A stretch of DNA of 36,064 nt from an uncultured Pelagibacteraceae bacterium. GTDB lineage: Bacteria; Pseudomonadota; Alphaproteobacteria; Pelagibacterales; Pelagibacteraceae. Numbering within the stretch: position 1 is the stretch's first letter; the number at the start of each line of letters is the position of its first letter. The stretch lies in assembly GCA_902580275.1 (NCBI GenBank), contig CACHJZ010000005.1, positions 1 to 36,064 of the forward strand. The letters are read 5' to 3'. The notes under the pieces are model-generated. The model saw only the letters and a program-made list of their open reading frames with translations, did not search any database and was not told where the DNA came from. Both the position numbers and the translations under genes were made by a program. This document shows positions 11,884 to 20,992 of the stretch, piece by piece.

Positions 11884-11929
11884 ACAAAGCTAATAAAAAA
11901 TAATATATTCTTACAATTATTTTTTTAAA

Positions 11930-12694
11930 ATGTTTACTAATAATTTTGACCCAGTTGCCTTTAATTTATTTATTTTTGAAATCAGATGGTACTCTTTATC
12001 TTATATTTTTGGTATAATATTTGGTTGGTTTTACTGCAAGAGGTATTTAATTAAAGATAAGATTATTTCATCGCTATTTGATGATTTGATAACATATTTA
12101 ATAATTGGAATAATACTTGGAGGTAGACTTGGATATGTTTTATTTTACAATTTAAAACATTATTCTCAAAATTTTATTGAAATATTTTTTATTTGGGAGG
12201 GTGGAATGTCGTTTCACGGTGGGTTGATAGGTATTTTCATTGCTACATATTTCTTCAGCAAAAAAAATGGAATTAATAAATATATTTTTTTAGATTTAAT
12301 ATCGGTATCTGCACCTATAGGTCTGTTCTTTGGCAGAATTGCAAATTTCATTAATGGTGAGCTAATTGGAAAGGCAACAAATGGAAATTGGGGTATAGTT
12401 TATCCTGAAATTGATGGTATTCCTAGACACCCTTCACAATTATATGAATGTTTTTTAGAGGGCATAGTTTTATTTATTATATTGAATTTAATTTTTTTTA
12501 AAAAGTATAAAGTTGGCACTGTATCTTTTGCATTTTTATTCTTTTATGGAATATTTCGTTTTATTTCTGAAATTTTTAGAGAACCAGATATCCAACTTGG
12601 TTACATATTTGGATCATTCAGTATGGGAATGTTGTTAAGTTTATTAATGGTATTTTTAAGTATAATTCTTTATTACAGAATAAATGAAGCATAG
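11930..12694 (+). CDS. lgt: Prolipoprotein diacylglyceryl transferase
   Basis: A 254-residue inner-membrane protein that transfers diacylglycerol from phosphatidylglycerol to the lipobox cysteine of prolipoproteins. The Lgt signature FFGRIANFINGELIGKAT is complete, as is the GGMSFHGGLIG segment with the conserved histidine and the PRHPSQLYE motif. About seven hydrophobic segments fit the known topology. It is the first gene of a plus-strand run lgt-midA-pgeF-prs-rplY-pth-ychF, with an 11-base overlap into midA. The 46 bases upstream, shared with the divergent ubiK-like gene, contain no clear Shine-Dalgarno sequence. Confidence 0.95.
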   Translation: MFTNNFDPVAFNLFIFEIRWYSLSYIFGIIFGWFYCKRYLIKDKIISSLFDDLITYLIIGIILGGRLGYVLFYNLKHYSQNFIEIFFIWEGGMSFHGGLIGIFIATYFFSKKNGINKYIFLDLISVSAPIGLFFGRIANFINGELIGKATNGNWGIVYPEIDGIPRHPSQLYECFLEGIVLFIILNLIFFKKYKVGTVSFAFLFFYGIFRFISEIFREPDIQLGYIFGSFSMGMLLSLLMVFLSIILYYRINEA

Positions 12695-13760
12695 ACTTAA
12701 AAATTTCGGATTTAAATCCAACAAAAAAATTCCTGTTGATAATTTTTTTGACAAGGTGCTATATAAACCGAAGTTAGGATATTATAATAATCAGTTTCCA
12801 TTTGGCAAAGATGGTGATTTTATAACGTCACCAACAATTTCAAATTTATTTTCTGAAATTTTAGCAATATGGATTATTTCTGTGTGGGAAAAATTAGAAA
12901 AACCAAAAAAATTTAATTTAGTTGAACTTGGACCCGGAGATGGTAGTTTAACAAAAGTACTAATTCAAACTTTCAAAAAATTTCCTGAATTTAACGACTC
13001 TGCAAAAATATTTTTGTACGAAAAAAGTAGTTTACTAAAAAAAATTCAAAAGAAAAAAATTGAAAGCAAAAAAATTAGTTGGATTAAAAATTATAATTCA
13101 ATTAAAAAAGGGCCAATAATTTTCTTCGGTAATGAGTTTTTTGATGCAATTCCAATCAAGCAATTTATTGTAAACAATAAAAAGTTTTTAGAAAAATGCT
13201 ACCTTGCTAATAAAAAAGGGTTATCAGAAACTTTTAAGAAAGCCTCTCCAGCAGATATTGCTTTAATAAAATCTTTTGATGTTCTAAAAAACCAAAATTT
13301 TATTGAGTATCCTAAACTAGGTTTTCAGGAGCTAAATAAAATAATTAAGAAAATCTCAAACCTGTCAGGTGGAATTTTACTTATTGATTACGGATATTTA
13401 ACACCTTTTAATGAAAATACTATTCAAGCTGTAATGAAAAATAAGAAATTAAAAATGAATAACTTACAAAACCATATTGGAAAAACAGATATTACATATC
13501 TTGTAAATTTTAATCTTTTAAAAGAGTTTTTTAAAAAAAATAATTTAAAAGTAAAAAATATTGTATCACAGAAATTTTTTCTAGAAACTATGGGAATAAT
13601 AGAAAGAGCTAAAATAATTGAAAAAAATATGACTGATCAGCAAAGAAAAAATATGTATATTACACTAAAACGCCTTTTACATAAAAATTCAATGGGTGAA
13701 TTATTTAAAGTGATATTTGCTTACAATTTTAAAAAAAATAATTTTTTAGGGTTTGACTAA
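12684..13760 (+). CDS. midA: MidA/NDUFAF7-family SAM-dependent methyltransferase
   Basis: A 358-residue class I methyltransferase of the MidA family (DUF185). Seen: the N-terminal YYNNQFPFGKDGDFITSP segment, characteristic of the family, the SAM-binding VELGPGDGSLT motif near residue 78, and FFGNEFFDAIPIKQF. The mitochondrial homologue NDUFAF7 dimethylates an arginine of the NDUFS2 subunit of respiratory complex I during assembly, so a role in complex I assembly is plausible here; the bacterial substrate is inferred. It overlaps lgt by 11 bases and touches pgeF through a TAATG stop-start. The lgt-midA-pgeF order is conserved in alphaproteobacteria. Confidence 0.88.
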   Translation: MKHRLKNFGFKSNKKIPVDNFFDKVLYKPKLGYYNNQFPFGKDGDFITSPTISNLFSEILAIWIISVWEKLEKPKKFNLVELGPGDGSLTKVLIQTFKKFPEFNDSAKIFLYEKSSLLKKIQKKKIESKKISWIKNYNSIKKGPIIFFGNEFFDAIPIKQFIVNNKKFLEKCYLANKKGLSETFKKASPADIALIKSFDVLKNQNFIEYPKLGFQELNKIIKKISNLSGGILLIDYGYLTPFNENTIQAVMKNKKLKMNNLQNHIGKTDITYLVNFNLLKEFFKKNNLKVKNIVSQKFFLETMGIIERAKIIEKNMTDQQRKNMYITLKRLLHKNSMGELFKVIFAYNFKKNNFLGFD

Positions 13761-14518
13761 TGTTTTACTCAAAGAAATTAAAACAAGAAAAAGATATAAA
13801 ACATTGTTTTTTTAACCGAGCGGGAGGTAGATCTAAGGGAATTTATAAAAGTTTAAATTGCGGAAGAGGTTCACAAGATAAAAAAAAAAACGTTAAAAAA
13901 AACATAATTATAGCTTGTAAAAAAATCAGCCAATCCTACAAAAAGTTAATTTTACTAAATCAAATTCATAGTAATAAGTTTTTATTTATTAAAAATTATA
14001 AAGTTAATAAAAAAAAACTTATTGGCGACGCTTTAATTACTAATCAAAAAAAGATTATTATTGGAATTTTGACAGCAGATTGTCTTCCAATTTTAATCTT
14101 TGATAAAAAAATCAAAATTATTTCTGCAATACACGCTGGATGGAAGGGTGCCCACAGAGGTATAATACAAAAAGTAATAAATGAGTTTAAGAGAAAAGGA
14201 AGCGAGTCAAAAAATCTCATCGCCGCAATTGGTCCTTGTATATCTCAAAAAAATTACGAAGTTAAAAATGATTTTAAATCTAAATTTTTAAAACAGAGTG
14301 CTAAAAATAAATTTTTTTTCAAAAAAGTTCACAATAAAACATATTTTAGCCTTAATAAATATGCAAAGTCTCAACTCAGAAGTCTAGGGGTAAAAAAAAT
14401 AGATATAATTGATAAAGATACTTACAATCAAAAAAACAATTTCTTTAGTGCAAGAAGATCTATACATAAAAAACAAGATGATTATGGTAGAAATATATCA
14501 TTAATTATGATTAAGTAG
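13760..14518 (+). CDS. pgeF: Purine nucleoside phosphorylase / YfiH-type multicopper-related protein
   Basis: A 252-residue member of the YfiH/LACC1 family. Conserved metal/active-site residues are visible in QIHSNKFLF, LTADCLPILIF and AIHAGWKGAHRGI (the Cys-His-His set), then AIGPCISQKNYEV and the C-terminal FFSARRSI...DYGRNISLI. Biochemical work on the family shows purine nucleoside phosphorylase/adenosine deaminase-type activity, and E. coli PgeF edits a peptidoglycan precursor error; which applies here is not known. It is coupled to midA by one-base stop-start overlap. The codons around residue 41 form a run of 11 adenines (13880-13890) that could favour transcriptional slippage. Confidence 0.87.
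   Translation: MFYSKKLKQEKDIKHCFFNRAGGRSKGIYKSLNCGRGSQDKKKNVKKNIIIACKKISQSYKKLILLNQIHSNKFLFIKNYKVNKKKLIGDALITNQKKIIIGILTADCLPILIFDKKIKIISAIHAGWKGAHRGIIQKVINEFKRKGSESKNLIAAIGPCISQKNYEVKNDFKSKFLKQSAKNKFFFKKVHNKTYFSLNKYAKSQLRSLGVKKIDIIDKDTYNQKNNFFSARRSIHKKQDDYGRNISLIMIK
13880..13890 (+). repeat. 11-base poly(A) tract inside pgeF
   Basis: An uninterrupted run of 11 adenines encoding consecutive lysines in pgeF. The reading frame is intact through it. Confidence 0.9.
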
Positions 14519-14527
14519 GCTATTTCA

Positions 14528-15460
14528 ATGAAATTATTAACTGGAAACAGTAACAAGCACTTAAGTCAAAAGATTTCAAAATATCTTAAGACAAAACTAG
14601 TTAATTCAAACATAAGAAGATTTTCAGATGGAGAAATTTATGTAGAAATAAATGAAAATATAAGAGGTAATAATATTTTTATTATTCAATCTATATCTTC
14701 TCCTGCAAATGATAATCTATTAGAAATGCTGTTATGCATAGACGCTCTAAAAAGATCTTCAGCAAAAAATATAACCGCGGTAATTCCTTACTTTGGATAT
14801 GCGAGACAAGATAGAAAAGTTGTTCCCAGAACATCTATATCCGCAAAATTAATTTCTAATTTAATTACTAAAGCTGGAGCGGATAGAGTTGTAACTGTTG
14901 ATTTACATGCAGGACAAATACAAGGTTTCTTTGATATCCCAGTAGATAATCTTTATGCTACTCCAATATTTTTTAGACATATTAAAAAAAATCTTAAAAT
15001 CAATAATCTGGTTTGTGTTTCACCAGATGTAGGAGGAGTTGCAAGAACAAGGGGGTTGAGCAAATTGTTAAATGTTAATCTTGCAATTGTAGATAAAAGA
15101 AGACCAGCTCCAGGAAAATCAGAAGTTATGAATATTATCGGAGATATAAAAAATAAGATTTGTATAATAGTTGATGATATAATCGACTCTGGTGGCACAA
15201 TAGTAAACGCAGCAAAAATGCTCAAGTCAAAAGGAGCAAAAGAAATACACGTTTACATTACGCATGGCGTGCTCAGCGGTGACGCAGTAAAAAAAATTAA
15301 AAACTCTCCAATAAAAAACTTAGTAATTACTGATACGATTGATAACTCTAAAAAAATAAATAACGTAAAGAATATTCAAGTTTTAAGCATCTCTAATCTT
15401 TTGGGAGAAGCGCTTAAAAGAATATCTAATTCAACATCAGTTTCAGATCTTTTCAAATAA
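14528..15460 (+). CDS. prs: Ribose-phosphate pyrophosphokinase
   Basis: A 310-residue enzyme forming PRPP from ribose-5-phosphate and ATP, the precursor for nucleotides, histidine and tryptophan. Family marks: the N-terminal FSDGEIYVEI with the flexible-loop arginines, YFGYARQDRK, the divalent-cation/PRPP signature VDLHAGQIQGFFDIPVDNL, and the ribose-5-phosphate loop IVDDIIDSGGTIVNAA. Length is standard. It begins nine bases after pgeF and is followed by 46 bases before rplY. The prs-rplY-pth-ychF series is a conserved bacterial gene order. Confidence 0.96.
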   Translation: MKLLTGNSNKHLSQKISKYLKTKLVNSNIRRFSDGEIYVEINENIRGNNIFIIQSISSPANDNLLEMLLCIDALKRSSAKNITAVIPYFGYARQDRKVVPRTSISAKLISNLITKAGADRVVTVDLHAGQIQGFFDIPVDNLYATPIFFRHIKKNLKINNLVCVSPDVGGVARTRGLSKLLNVNLAIVDKRRPAPGKSEVMNIIGDIKNKICIIVDDIIDSGGTIVNAAKMLKSKGAKEIHVYITHGVLSGDAVKKIKNSPIKNLVITDTIDNSKKINNVKNIQVLSISNLLGEALKRISNSTSVSDLFK

Positions 15461-15506
15461 TTCTCTTGTTTTATAGATGAACATGGGTTAAAACACCTAG
15501 TTTTTT

Positions 15507-16253
15507 ATGAATACTTTAGAAGCCAATATTAGAAACACTAAAACAAAAGGTGAATTAAACACTTTAAGATCTAAAGGTAATGTTCCCGGTGTAATTTACG
15601 GCGGTGAGGATAAAAATCAAAATATATCTGTATCAAAAAAAACTCTTACTAACTTATTAGAAAAAGATAATTTTTTATCTAATATTATTAATTTAAAAAT
15701 AGAAGGCAAGGATCAAAACGTTTTACCTAGAGAAGTAAAATTTGATATACTTTCAGATGAACCAACTCATATTGATTTTTTAAGAATTGTTAAAGGTGCA
15801 AAAATAGTTTTACAAATACCAGTTAAATTTATTAATAATGATAAATCACCAGGATTAAAGAGAGGTGGAGTTTTAAACATTGTAAGAAGAAAAGTAGAGT
15901 TAAAATGCCCAACAGAAAATATTCCTAACGAACTTGTGGTTGATTTGGATGGCGTGGATATTGGTCAAAGTTTTAAGATATCTGCAATTAAACTTCCTGA
16001 TAATGTTCATCCTACTATACAAGGAAGGGATTTTGTTGTTGCAACTCTAGCAGCACCTACTGTAATTAAAGAACCTGAGAAACCTGCAGAGGCAGCTGAA
16101 GGTACAGAGGCAACTGGTGAAGATGGGGCAGCACCAGCTTCGGAAGCTGCTGAAGGAGACGGAAAAACTTCACCTGCAGATTCTGCTAAGTCTGATAAAA
16201 AAGACGATGGTAAAAAAGGAGATGATAAAAAATCTCAACCAGAAAAAAAATAA
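15507..16253 (+). CDS. rplY: 50S ribosomal protein L25, CTC family with acidic/lysine tail
   Basis: A 248-residue general-stress (CTC)-type L25 that binds 5S rRNA. The N-terminal L25 domain (about 1-95) has GNVPGVIYGG and the REVKFD...HIDFLRI strands; the TL5/CTC C-terminal beta domain runs to about residue 185 (IPVKFINNDKSPGLKRGGVLN through VHPTIQGRDFVVATL). After that comes a low-complexity tail of about 60 residues rich in Ala, Glu, Gly, Asp and Lys, whose DNA is visibly more GC-rich than its surroundings and contains a CAGCTT-CGG-AAGCTG hairpin (16135-16149). No Shine-Dalgarno is obvious upstream. Confidence 0.94.
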   Translation: MNTLEANIRNTKTKGELNTLRSKGNVPGVIYGGEDKNQNISVSKKTLTNLLEKDNFLSNIINLKIEGKDQNVLPREVKFDILSDEPTHIDFLRIVKGAKIVLQIPVKFINNDKSPGLKRGGVLNIVRRKVELKCPTENIPNELVVDLDGVDIGQSFKISAIKLPDNVHPTIQGRDFVVATLAAPTVIKEPEKPAEAAEGTEATGEDGAAPASEAAEGDGKTSPADSAKSDKKDDGKKGDDKKSQPEKK

Positions 16254-16283
16254 TTAATCTGAAAAATTTTTGATAGAATAATA

Positions 16284-16844
16284 ATGTTACTTTTTGTAGG
16301 TCTTGGAAATCCCACCCCTAATAGTGAAAATAATAGGCATAATATTGGGTTCAAGATTATTGATGCAATCAATCAAAAATTCGGATTATCAAAACAAAAA
16401 CCAAAATTTAAGGGACTACTTACAACTGGTACAATAAATGGAAAAAAAGTTTATGCTATTAAACCTTTAACATTCATGAATAATTCAGGAATCTGTATTA
16501 GAGAGTTAATCGAATATTTTAAAATTGAAGCCGGAAATGTAATTGTTTTTCATGATGATCTGGATATAGATTTCGGAAAGATAAAAACCAAATTTGGTGG
16601 ATCCAGTGCAGGACATAATGGTATAGAGTCTATAGATAAATTTATTGGAAAAGATTATTCAAGAGTAAGAATTGGTATTGGTCACCCAAAACATAATGTT
16701 GAAGTATCAGATCACGTATTACAGGATTTTAATGATGATGAAAAAGAAGAGCTTTCTTCTATTACAAAAAATATCATAGAATCACTCTCAATTCTTATAG
16801 ACAAAAAATTAGATTTATTTTCAAGTACAGTAAATAATAAATAA
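16284..16844 (+). CDS. pth: Peptidyl-tRNA hydrolase
   Basis: A 186-residue enzyme that frees stalled peptidyl-tRNAs by cleaving the peptide-tRNA ester. Visible: FVGLGNP at the N-terminus, the catalytic histidine in NNRHNIGF (residue about 20), LTFMNNSG, FHDDLDIDFGKIK with the catalytic aspartate, and GGSSAGHNGIESI. The usual Gly-Tyr of the GNPG-x-x-Y segment is changed to Thr and Ser, a mild departure that leaves the catalytic pair intact. It follows rplY after 30 bases and its stop is immediately adjacent to the ychF start codon. Confidence 0.95.
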   Translation: MLLFVGLGNPTPNSENNRHNIGFKIIDAINQKFGLSKQKPKFKGLLTTGTINGKKVYAIKPLTFMNNSGICIRELIEYFKIEAGNVIVFHDDLDIDFGKIKTKFGGSSAGHNGIESIDKFIGKDYSRVRIGIGHPKHNVEVSDHVLQDFNDDEKEELSSITKNIIESLSILIDKKLDLFSSTVNNK

Positions 16845-17918
16845 ATGGGTTTTAAATGTGGTATAGTTGGTTTGCCAAATGTTGGTAAATCTACATTATT
16901 TAATGCATTAACTAATTCCTCCAAAGCTCAAGCAGAGAATTTTCCCTTTTGTACAATAGATCCTAATATTGGCGTTGTACCTGTTCCAGACTTTAGGCTA
17001 GATAAGCTTTCTGAAATTTCAAAATCAAAAAAAAAAATTAATACCACAATTTCTTTTGTTGATATCGCAGGTCTAGTCAAAGGAGCTTCTAAAGGTGAAG
17101 GATTAGGTAATAAATTTTTATCACATATAAGAGAAGTTGATGCAATTATACATATGATAAGATGTTTTGACTCCGCTGATATTCAAAATGTCAATGCGAG
17201 TGTTGATCCAATAAGAGATTTAGAAATAATAGAAACTGAAATGATGTTGGCCGATATTGAGTCTTTACAAAAAAGATTAGACAAAAAAAATAAAAAAAAT
17301 ATTAATGAAAAAATGCAAAAAATTTTAGAAAATGCATTAGAAAGACTAAATAATGGTAAAGATTTATCTGAACTAGTTAATGAATTAGATGAAAGAGTAA
17401 TAAATCAAACTGGATTACTATCAATAAAACCAAAAATTTATGTATGCAATGTAGATGAAAAAAGTGTTAATAGCGGTAACAATTATACGAATAATTTTAT
17501 TAAAAAATTTGGTTCCAATAACACAATTATAATTTCTGCTGATATAGAAAATCAAATTAATCACTTTGAAATCGAGGAAAAAAAAAATTATATGAATATG
17601 ATTGAGCTCAAAGAAACTGGTCTTAATAAACTTATAAGTAAAGGATACAGTATTTTAAATTTAGAAACTTTTTTTACTTCAGGACCTGAGGAAACTAGGG
17701 CATGGACTATTAAAAAAAACTGTAACGCTCCTGCTGCTGCCGGAGAGATACATACAGATTTTGAAAAAGGTTTCATTAGAGCTGAAACTGTTTCTTATGA
17801 AGATTTTGTTAAGAATGGTGGATGGTTAAACTCAAAGAATAATGGGAATATGAGATTAGAAGGTAAAGATTATGTAGTCAAAGATGGCGATGTTTTAAAC
17901 TTCAGATTCAACACGTGA
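16845..17918 (+). CDS. ychF: YchF/OLA1-type ribosome-associated ATPase
   Basis: A 357-residue member of the Obg-related P-loop family that prefers ATP and binds ribosomes. Seen: Walker A GLPNVGKSTLFNAL at about residues 8-21, G3 DIAGLVKGASKGEGLG, the NVDE in place of the GTPase NKxD motif as is usual for YchF, a coiled-coil insertion around residues 130-175, and a C-terminal TGS domain ([40 protein letters not shown]). It starts directly after the pth stop with no spacer. Its last 24 bases overlap the 3' end of the convergent petC gene, the longest such overlap here. Confidence 0.96.
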   Translation: MGFKCGIVGLPNVGKSTLFNALTNSSKAQAENFPFCTIDPNIGVVPVPDFRLDKLSEISKSKKKINTTISFVDIAGLVKGASKGEGLGNKFLSHIREVDAIIHMIRCFDSADIQNVNASVDPIRDLEIIETEMMLADIESLQKRLDKKNKKNINEKMQKILENALERLNNGKDLSELVNELDERVINQTGLLSIKPKIYVCNVDEKSVNSGNNYTNNFIKKFGSNNTIIISADIENQINHFEIEEKKNYMNMIELKETGLNKLISKGYSILNLETFFTSGPEETRAWTIKKNCNAPAAAGEIHTDFEKGFIRAETVSYEDFVKNGGWLNSKNNGNMRLEGKDYVVKDGDVLNFRFNT

Positions 17919-18677
17919 CCAGATTTTTTTCATACTAAAATAAACTAGGATGGTGATTATAATTAAATAAACAATTGCTCTAAATCCAATTTTGTGCCTC
18001 TCCTCTAAATGTGGCTCTGCAGCCCAAGAAAGAAAGGTAGTAACATCTTTTGCCATTTGTTCTTCACTTGCTTTAGTTCCGTCTGCATACTCAACAATAC
18101 CTTCAGACAAAGGATTGGACATTTTAATTTTATTTCCCGCCATATATTTATTATAATAAACGCCGTCGTCTAAAGAAATACCCTCTGGCGGTTCTTCGTA
18201 TCCAAGTAATAAAGAATATATATAATCCGCACCACCTTTTCTTGCTTTAACAAGAACTGACATGTCTGGTGGGTATGCTCCTCCATTTGCGGCAGTAGCC
18301 TCTTTATCGTTAGCATAAGGGCTAACAAAATTGTCCGACGGTCTTGCAGGTCTATCAAACATTTCTCCATCATCGTTCGGTCCATCTCTTACTTCAAATT
18401 GTGAAGCTATAATTTTTACTTGTTCTTTGCTAAATTCTGGACCGCCTGGTTGTGATAGATTTCTGTAGCTCAAATGTTTCATTGAATGACAAGAAGCGCA
18501 AACTTCTGTATATACCTGGTAACCTCTTTGTAAGGATGCTCTATCAAATGTTCCAAAAAATCCTTTAAAACTCCAACCAGGATTCATCGGTTTAGCTGCT
18601 TTCTCTGCAGAAAAAGAACTAATACTTATTAGATTAGATATGATTAAAAAAAAAAAGATAATCACAAACTTTTTCAT
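17895..18677 (-). CDS. petC: Cytochrome c1 of the bc1 complex
   Basis: A 260-residue c-type cytochrome that passes electrons from the Rieske protein to soluble cytochrome c. A signal peptide occupies about residues 1-24; the haem-binding motif is C60-A-S-C63-H64; the distal methionine ligand lies in the [12 protein letters not shown] region; and a single C-terminal helix ([20 protein letters not shown]) anchors it in the inner membrane with the haem domain in the periplasm. It is the last gene of petABC, overlapping petB by four bases. The charged C-terminal tail is encoded antisense to the end of ychF. Confidence 0.96.
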   Translation of the reverse strand: MKKFVIIFFFLIISNLISISSFSAEKAAKPMNPGWSFKGFFGTFDRASLQRGYQVYTEVCASCHSMKHLSYRNLSQPGGPEFSKEQVKIIASQFEVRDGPNDDGEMFDRPARPSDNFVSPYANDKEATAANGGAYPPDMSVLVKARKGGADYIYSLLLGYEEPPEGISLDDGVYYNKYMAGNKIKMSNPLSEGIVEYADGTKASEEQMAKDVTTFLSWAAEPHLEERHKIGFRAIVYLIIITILVYFSMKKIWSRVESEV

Positions 18678-19933
18678 AGTTTATCTTTTTTTTGCCTTAC
18701 TGCAGAAGCACTTACTGCTCCACCTAAAACCGGTTCTGTAATGCTTAACGGAACATCTAAAACTTTTTCTTTTCTGCTTAATATTGGTAAAATTATTAAA
18801 AAATGTGCAAAATAATATGCTGTTGCGACTCTTGCTACTAAAAGATAAATACCTTCTGCAGGCATTGCACCAACATATCCAAGTATCAAAACGTCAGCTA
18901 CAAGGAACCAGTAGAATTGTTTATATAATGGTCTAAAAATAGCTGACCTTGTTTTTGAAGTATCAAGCCACGGAAGTATGACTAAAATAAATAAAGCACC
19001 AAACATTGCAATTACACCCAAAAGTTTGTCGGGGACCGATCTTAAAATTGCATAAAAAGGAAGTAGATACCATTCTGGAACGATATGTGCTGGCGTAACC
19101 ATTGGATTTGCTTCAATGTAATTGTCTGCGTGACCAAGAATATTCGGTGAGTAAAAAACAAAGAAAGCAAAAACTATTAAAAAAATTAATAATGCAAATA
19201 AATCTTTTATAACTATGTATGGGTGAAAAGGAACAGTATCTTTAGATGGTTTTTTTAAATCAATACCAATTGGGTTGTTGTTGCCTGGCACGTGAAGAGC
19301 CCAAATGTGAAGCACTACAAGACCTAATATTAAAAATGGTATCAAGTAGTGTAGACTAAAAAAACGAGTTAAGGTAGGGTTGTCTACAGAATAACCTCCC
19401 CACAACCATGTTACTATACTTTCTCCAACTAATGGAATTGCACTAAAAAGATTTGTAATAACTGTTGCTCCCCAAAAGCTCATTTGACCCCAAGGTAAAA
19501 CATACCCCATGAATGCTGCAGCCATCATGAGTATGTATATTATCATTCCTAAAATCCATATTATTTCTCGAGGTGATTTATAAGAACCATAATACAAGGA
19601 TCTGAATATATGAATATAAACAGCTAAAAAGAACATTGATGCTCCATTTGCGTGGACGTATCTTATAAGCCATCCGTAATTAACGTTTCTCATAATATGT
19701 TCTACACTTCCAAACGCTAAGTCTGCATGAGCGACGTAATGCATTGCCAAAATTAATCCTGTTACAATTTGAGTAATTAGACAAAATGTTAATATTCCAC
19801 CAAAAGTCCACCAATAGTTTAGATTTTTTGGTGTTGGATAATCAGTTAGATGCTTTCCAAGTGTTAGAAGGGGTAATCGGTCGTTAAACCATTTTCCAAA
19901 TTTTGAACTAGGAGTGTATTCGTGATCGCTCAT
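18674..19933 (-). CDS. petB: Cytochrome b of the bc1 complex
   Basis: A 419-residue integral membrane subunit carrying two b haems and both quinone sites. The haem-ligand histidines are in [21 protein letters not shown] and in SLHYLIPF...[14 protein letters not shown]; the Qo-site PEWY motif is present ([16 protein letters not shown]) as is the cd-helix region [14 protein letters not shown]. About eight hydrophobic helices fit the mitochondrial/alphaproteobacterial form rather than the split b6/subunit IV form. It lies between petA (four-base gap) and petC (four-base overlap). Confidence 0.97.
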   Translation of the reverse strand: MSDHEYTPSSKFGKWFNDRLPLLTLGKHLTDYPTPKNLNYWWTFGGILTFCLITQIVTGLILAMHYVAHADLAFGSVEHIMRNVNYGWLIRYVHANGASMFFLAVYIHIFRSLYYGSYKSPREIIWILGMIIYILMMAAAFMGYVLPWGQMSFWGATVITNLFSAIPLVGESIVTWLWGGYSVDNPTLTRFFSLHYLIPFLILGLVVLHIWALHVPGNNNPIGIDLKKPSKDTVPFHPYIVIKDLFALLIFLIVFAFFVFYSPNILGHADNYIEANPMVTPAHIVPEWYLLPFYAILRSVPDKLLGVIAMFGALFILVILPWLDTSKTRSAIFRPLYKQFYWFLVADVLILGYVGAMPAEGIYLLVARVATAYYFAHFLIILPILSRKEKVLDVPLSITEPVLGGAVSASAVRQKKDKL

Positions 19934-19937
19934 TTAC

Positions 19938-20447
19938 TTAACCTATCTTTATAGTATTACTATTTACAAATTCGTATTTAGGCACTTCCATATTTGTAGG
20001 GGCAGGACCTTTTCTTATTCTTCCGGATGTATCATAATGTGATCCATGACATGGGCAAAACCATCCTCCATATTCACCTTTATCACCTAATGGCACGCAC
20101 CCTAAATGTGTACAAACTCCTAACATAACAAGCCACTCAGGGTCTTTGGCTCTATCCTCATCTTTCTCTGGATGCTTTAACTCATCTATGTTAACATCTC
20201 TTGCTTTTGCAATTTCCTCATCTGTTCTTCTTCTAATAAAAACTGGCTTTCCTCTCCACAAGACTGTTATGGACTGGCCCTTCTCTACGTTACTAATATC
20301 AACTTCAGTGCTGGCTAACGCTTTTACTGATGCATCAGGGTTCATTTGGTCAATCAAAGGCCAAACTGTTGCCCCTACCCCAACCGCTCCAACTGCATAA
20401 GTTGCTGTGAAAATGAATTCTCTTCTCTTGACTTTTTTCTCTGACAT
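19938..20447 (-). CDS. petA: Rieske iron-sulfur subunit of the bc1 complex
   Basis: A 169-residue 2Fe-2S protein that takes the first electron from ubiquinol at the Qo site. Cluster ligands are all present: C112-T-H114-L-G-C117 (disulfide partner) and C131-P-C133-H134. The N-terminus has KRREF just before a hydrophobic helix (about 13-35), consistent with an uncleaved Tat signal anchor that delivers the folded cluster domain to the periplasm. The flexible neck follows ([17 protein letters not shown]). First gene of the petABC operon; a 73-base gap separates it from divergent trmL. Confidence 0.97.
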   Translation of the reverse strand: MSEKKVKRREFIFTATYAVGAVGVGATVWPLIDQMNPDASVKALASTEVDISNVEKGQSITVLWRGKPVFIRRRTDEEIAKARDVNIDELKHPEKDEDRAKDPEWLVMLGVCTHLGCVPLGDKGEYGGWFCPCHGSHYDTSGRIRKGPAPTNMEVPKYEFVNSNTIKIG

Positions 20448-20473
20448 TTAAATTTTAAATTAATAATATTTAA

Positions 20474-20489
20474 TATATGATTTCATATA
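20474..20489. promoter_or_regulatory. Inverted repeat in petA/trmL divergent gap
   Basis: TATATGA-TT-TCATATA, seven-base arms with a two-base centre, lies 27 bases from the petA start codon and 32 bases from the trmL start codon. A perfect TATAAT for trmL (20486-20491) overlaps its right arm. The position suits an operator for a dimeric regulator of petABC and/or trmL. AT-rich dyads arise easily in this genome, so the call is tentative. Confidence 0.35.
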
Positions 20490-20520
20490 ATAAAAAAGCA
20501 TAATATTTCCACTGATAGTA

Positions 20521-20991
20521 ATGACACATTATGAAGCCAAATTTGCTCCTAAAATAGCCTTATACGAGCCAGACATACCTCAAAATACAGCTGCTATTAT
20601 TAGAACTTGCGCTTGTCTCGGTGCACAATTAGAAATTATTGAACCATGCGGTTTTCTTCTTAGCGACAAACGATTTAAACGGGTTGTTATGGACTATATG
20701 GATACTAAAAATATAAATTTTTATCAAAGTGATAAAGAATTTTTTGAAGCTAAATCAAATGATAGGGTAATTTTAATTACAACAAAAGCGAAAAAATTAT
20801 ATACTGATTTTAAATTTAACTTAAAAGATACTTTGCTTTTTGGTAAAGAAAGTGCTGGGGTACCAAAAAAAATTCATGATTTATTGAAGCAAAAAATTAA
20901 AATTCCTATGGTAGATAAAAAAAGATCACTAAACTTGTCCACATCGGTTGCGATAATTTTGAGTGAAAGCATAAGACAGCTTAGGATTTAA
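20521..20991 (+). CDS. trmL: tRNA (cytidine/uridine(34)-2'-O)-methyltransferase
   Basis: A 156-residue SPOUT (trefoil-knot) methyltransferase that 2'-O-methylates the wobble base of certain leucine tRNAs. Motifs: the N-terminal ALYEPDIPQNTAAIIRTCACLGA, the central LLFGKESAGVP with the knot glycine, and the C-terminal NLSTSVAIILSE forming the SAM-binding loop. Length is typical for TrmL, the smallest SpoU-type protein. It begins the plus-strand set trmL-hemF-greA with one-base gaps, and is divergent from petA. Confidence 0.92.
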   Translation: MTHYEAKFAPKIALYEPDIPQNTAAIIRTCACLGAQLEIIEPCGFLLSDKRFKRVVMDYMDTKNINFYQSDKEFFEAKSNDRVILITTKAKKLYTDFKFNLKDTLLFGKESAGVPKKIHDLLKQKIKIPMVDKKRSLNLSTSVAIILSESIRQLRI

Positions 20992-20992
20992 A

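Noticed and set aside
15461..15506. Hairpin plus T-run between prs and rplY as a terminator or L25 leader regulator
   Set aside because: The potential stem is broken by mismatches and only three or four pairs long; the T-run is unremarkable in this composition.
16135..16149. CAGCTT-CGG-AAGCTG hairpin as a terminator in rplY
   Set aside because: It is inside the coding sequence, has no following T-run, and is explained by repeated Ala-Ser/Glu-Ala codons in the tail.
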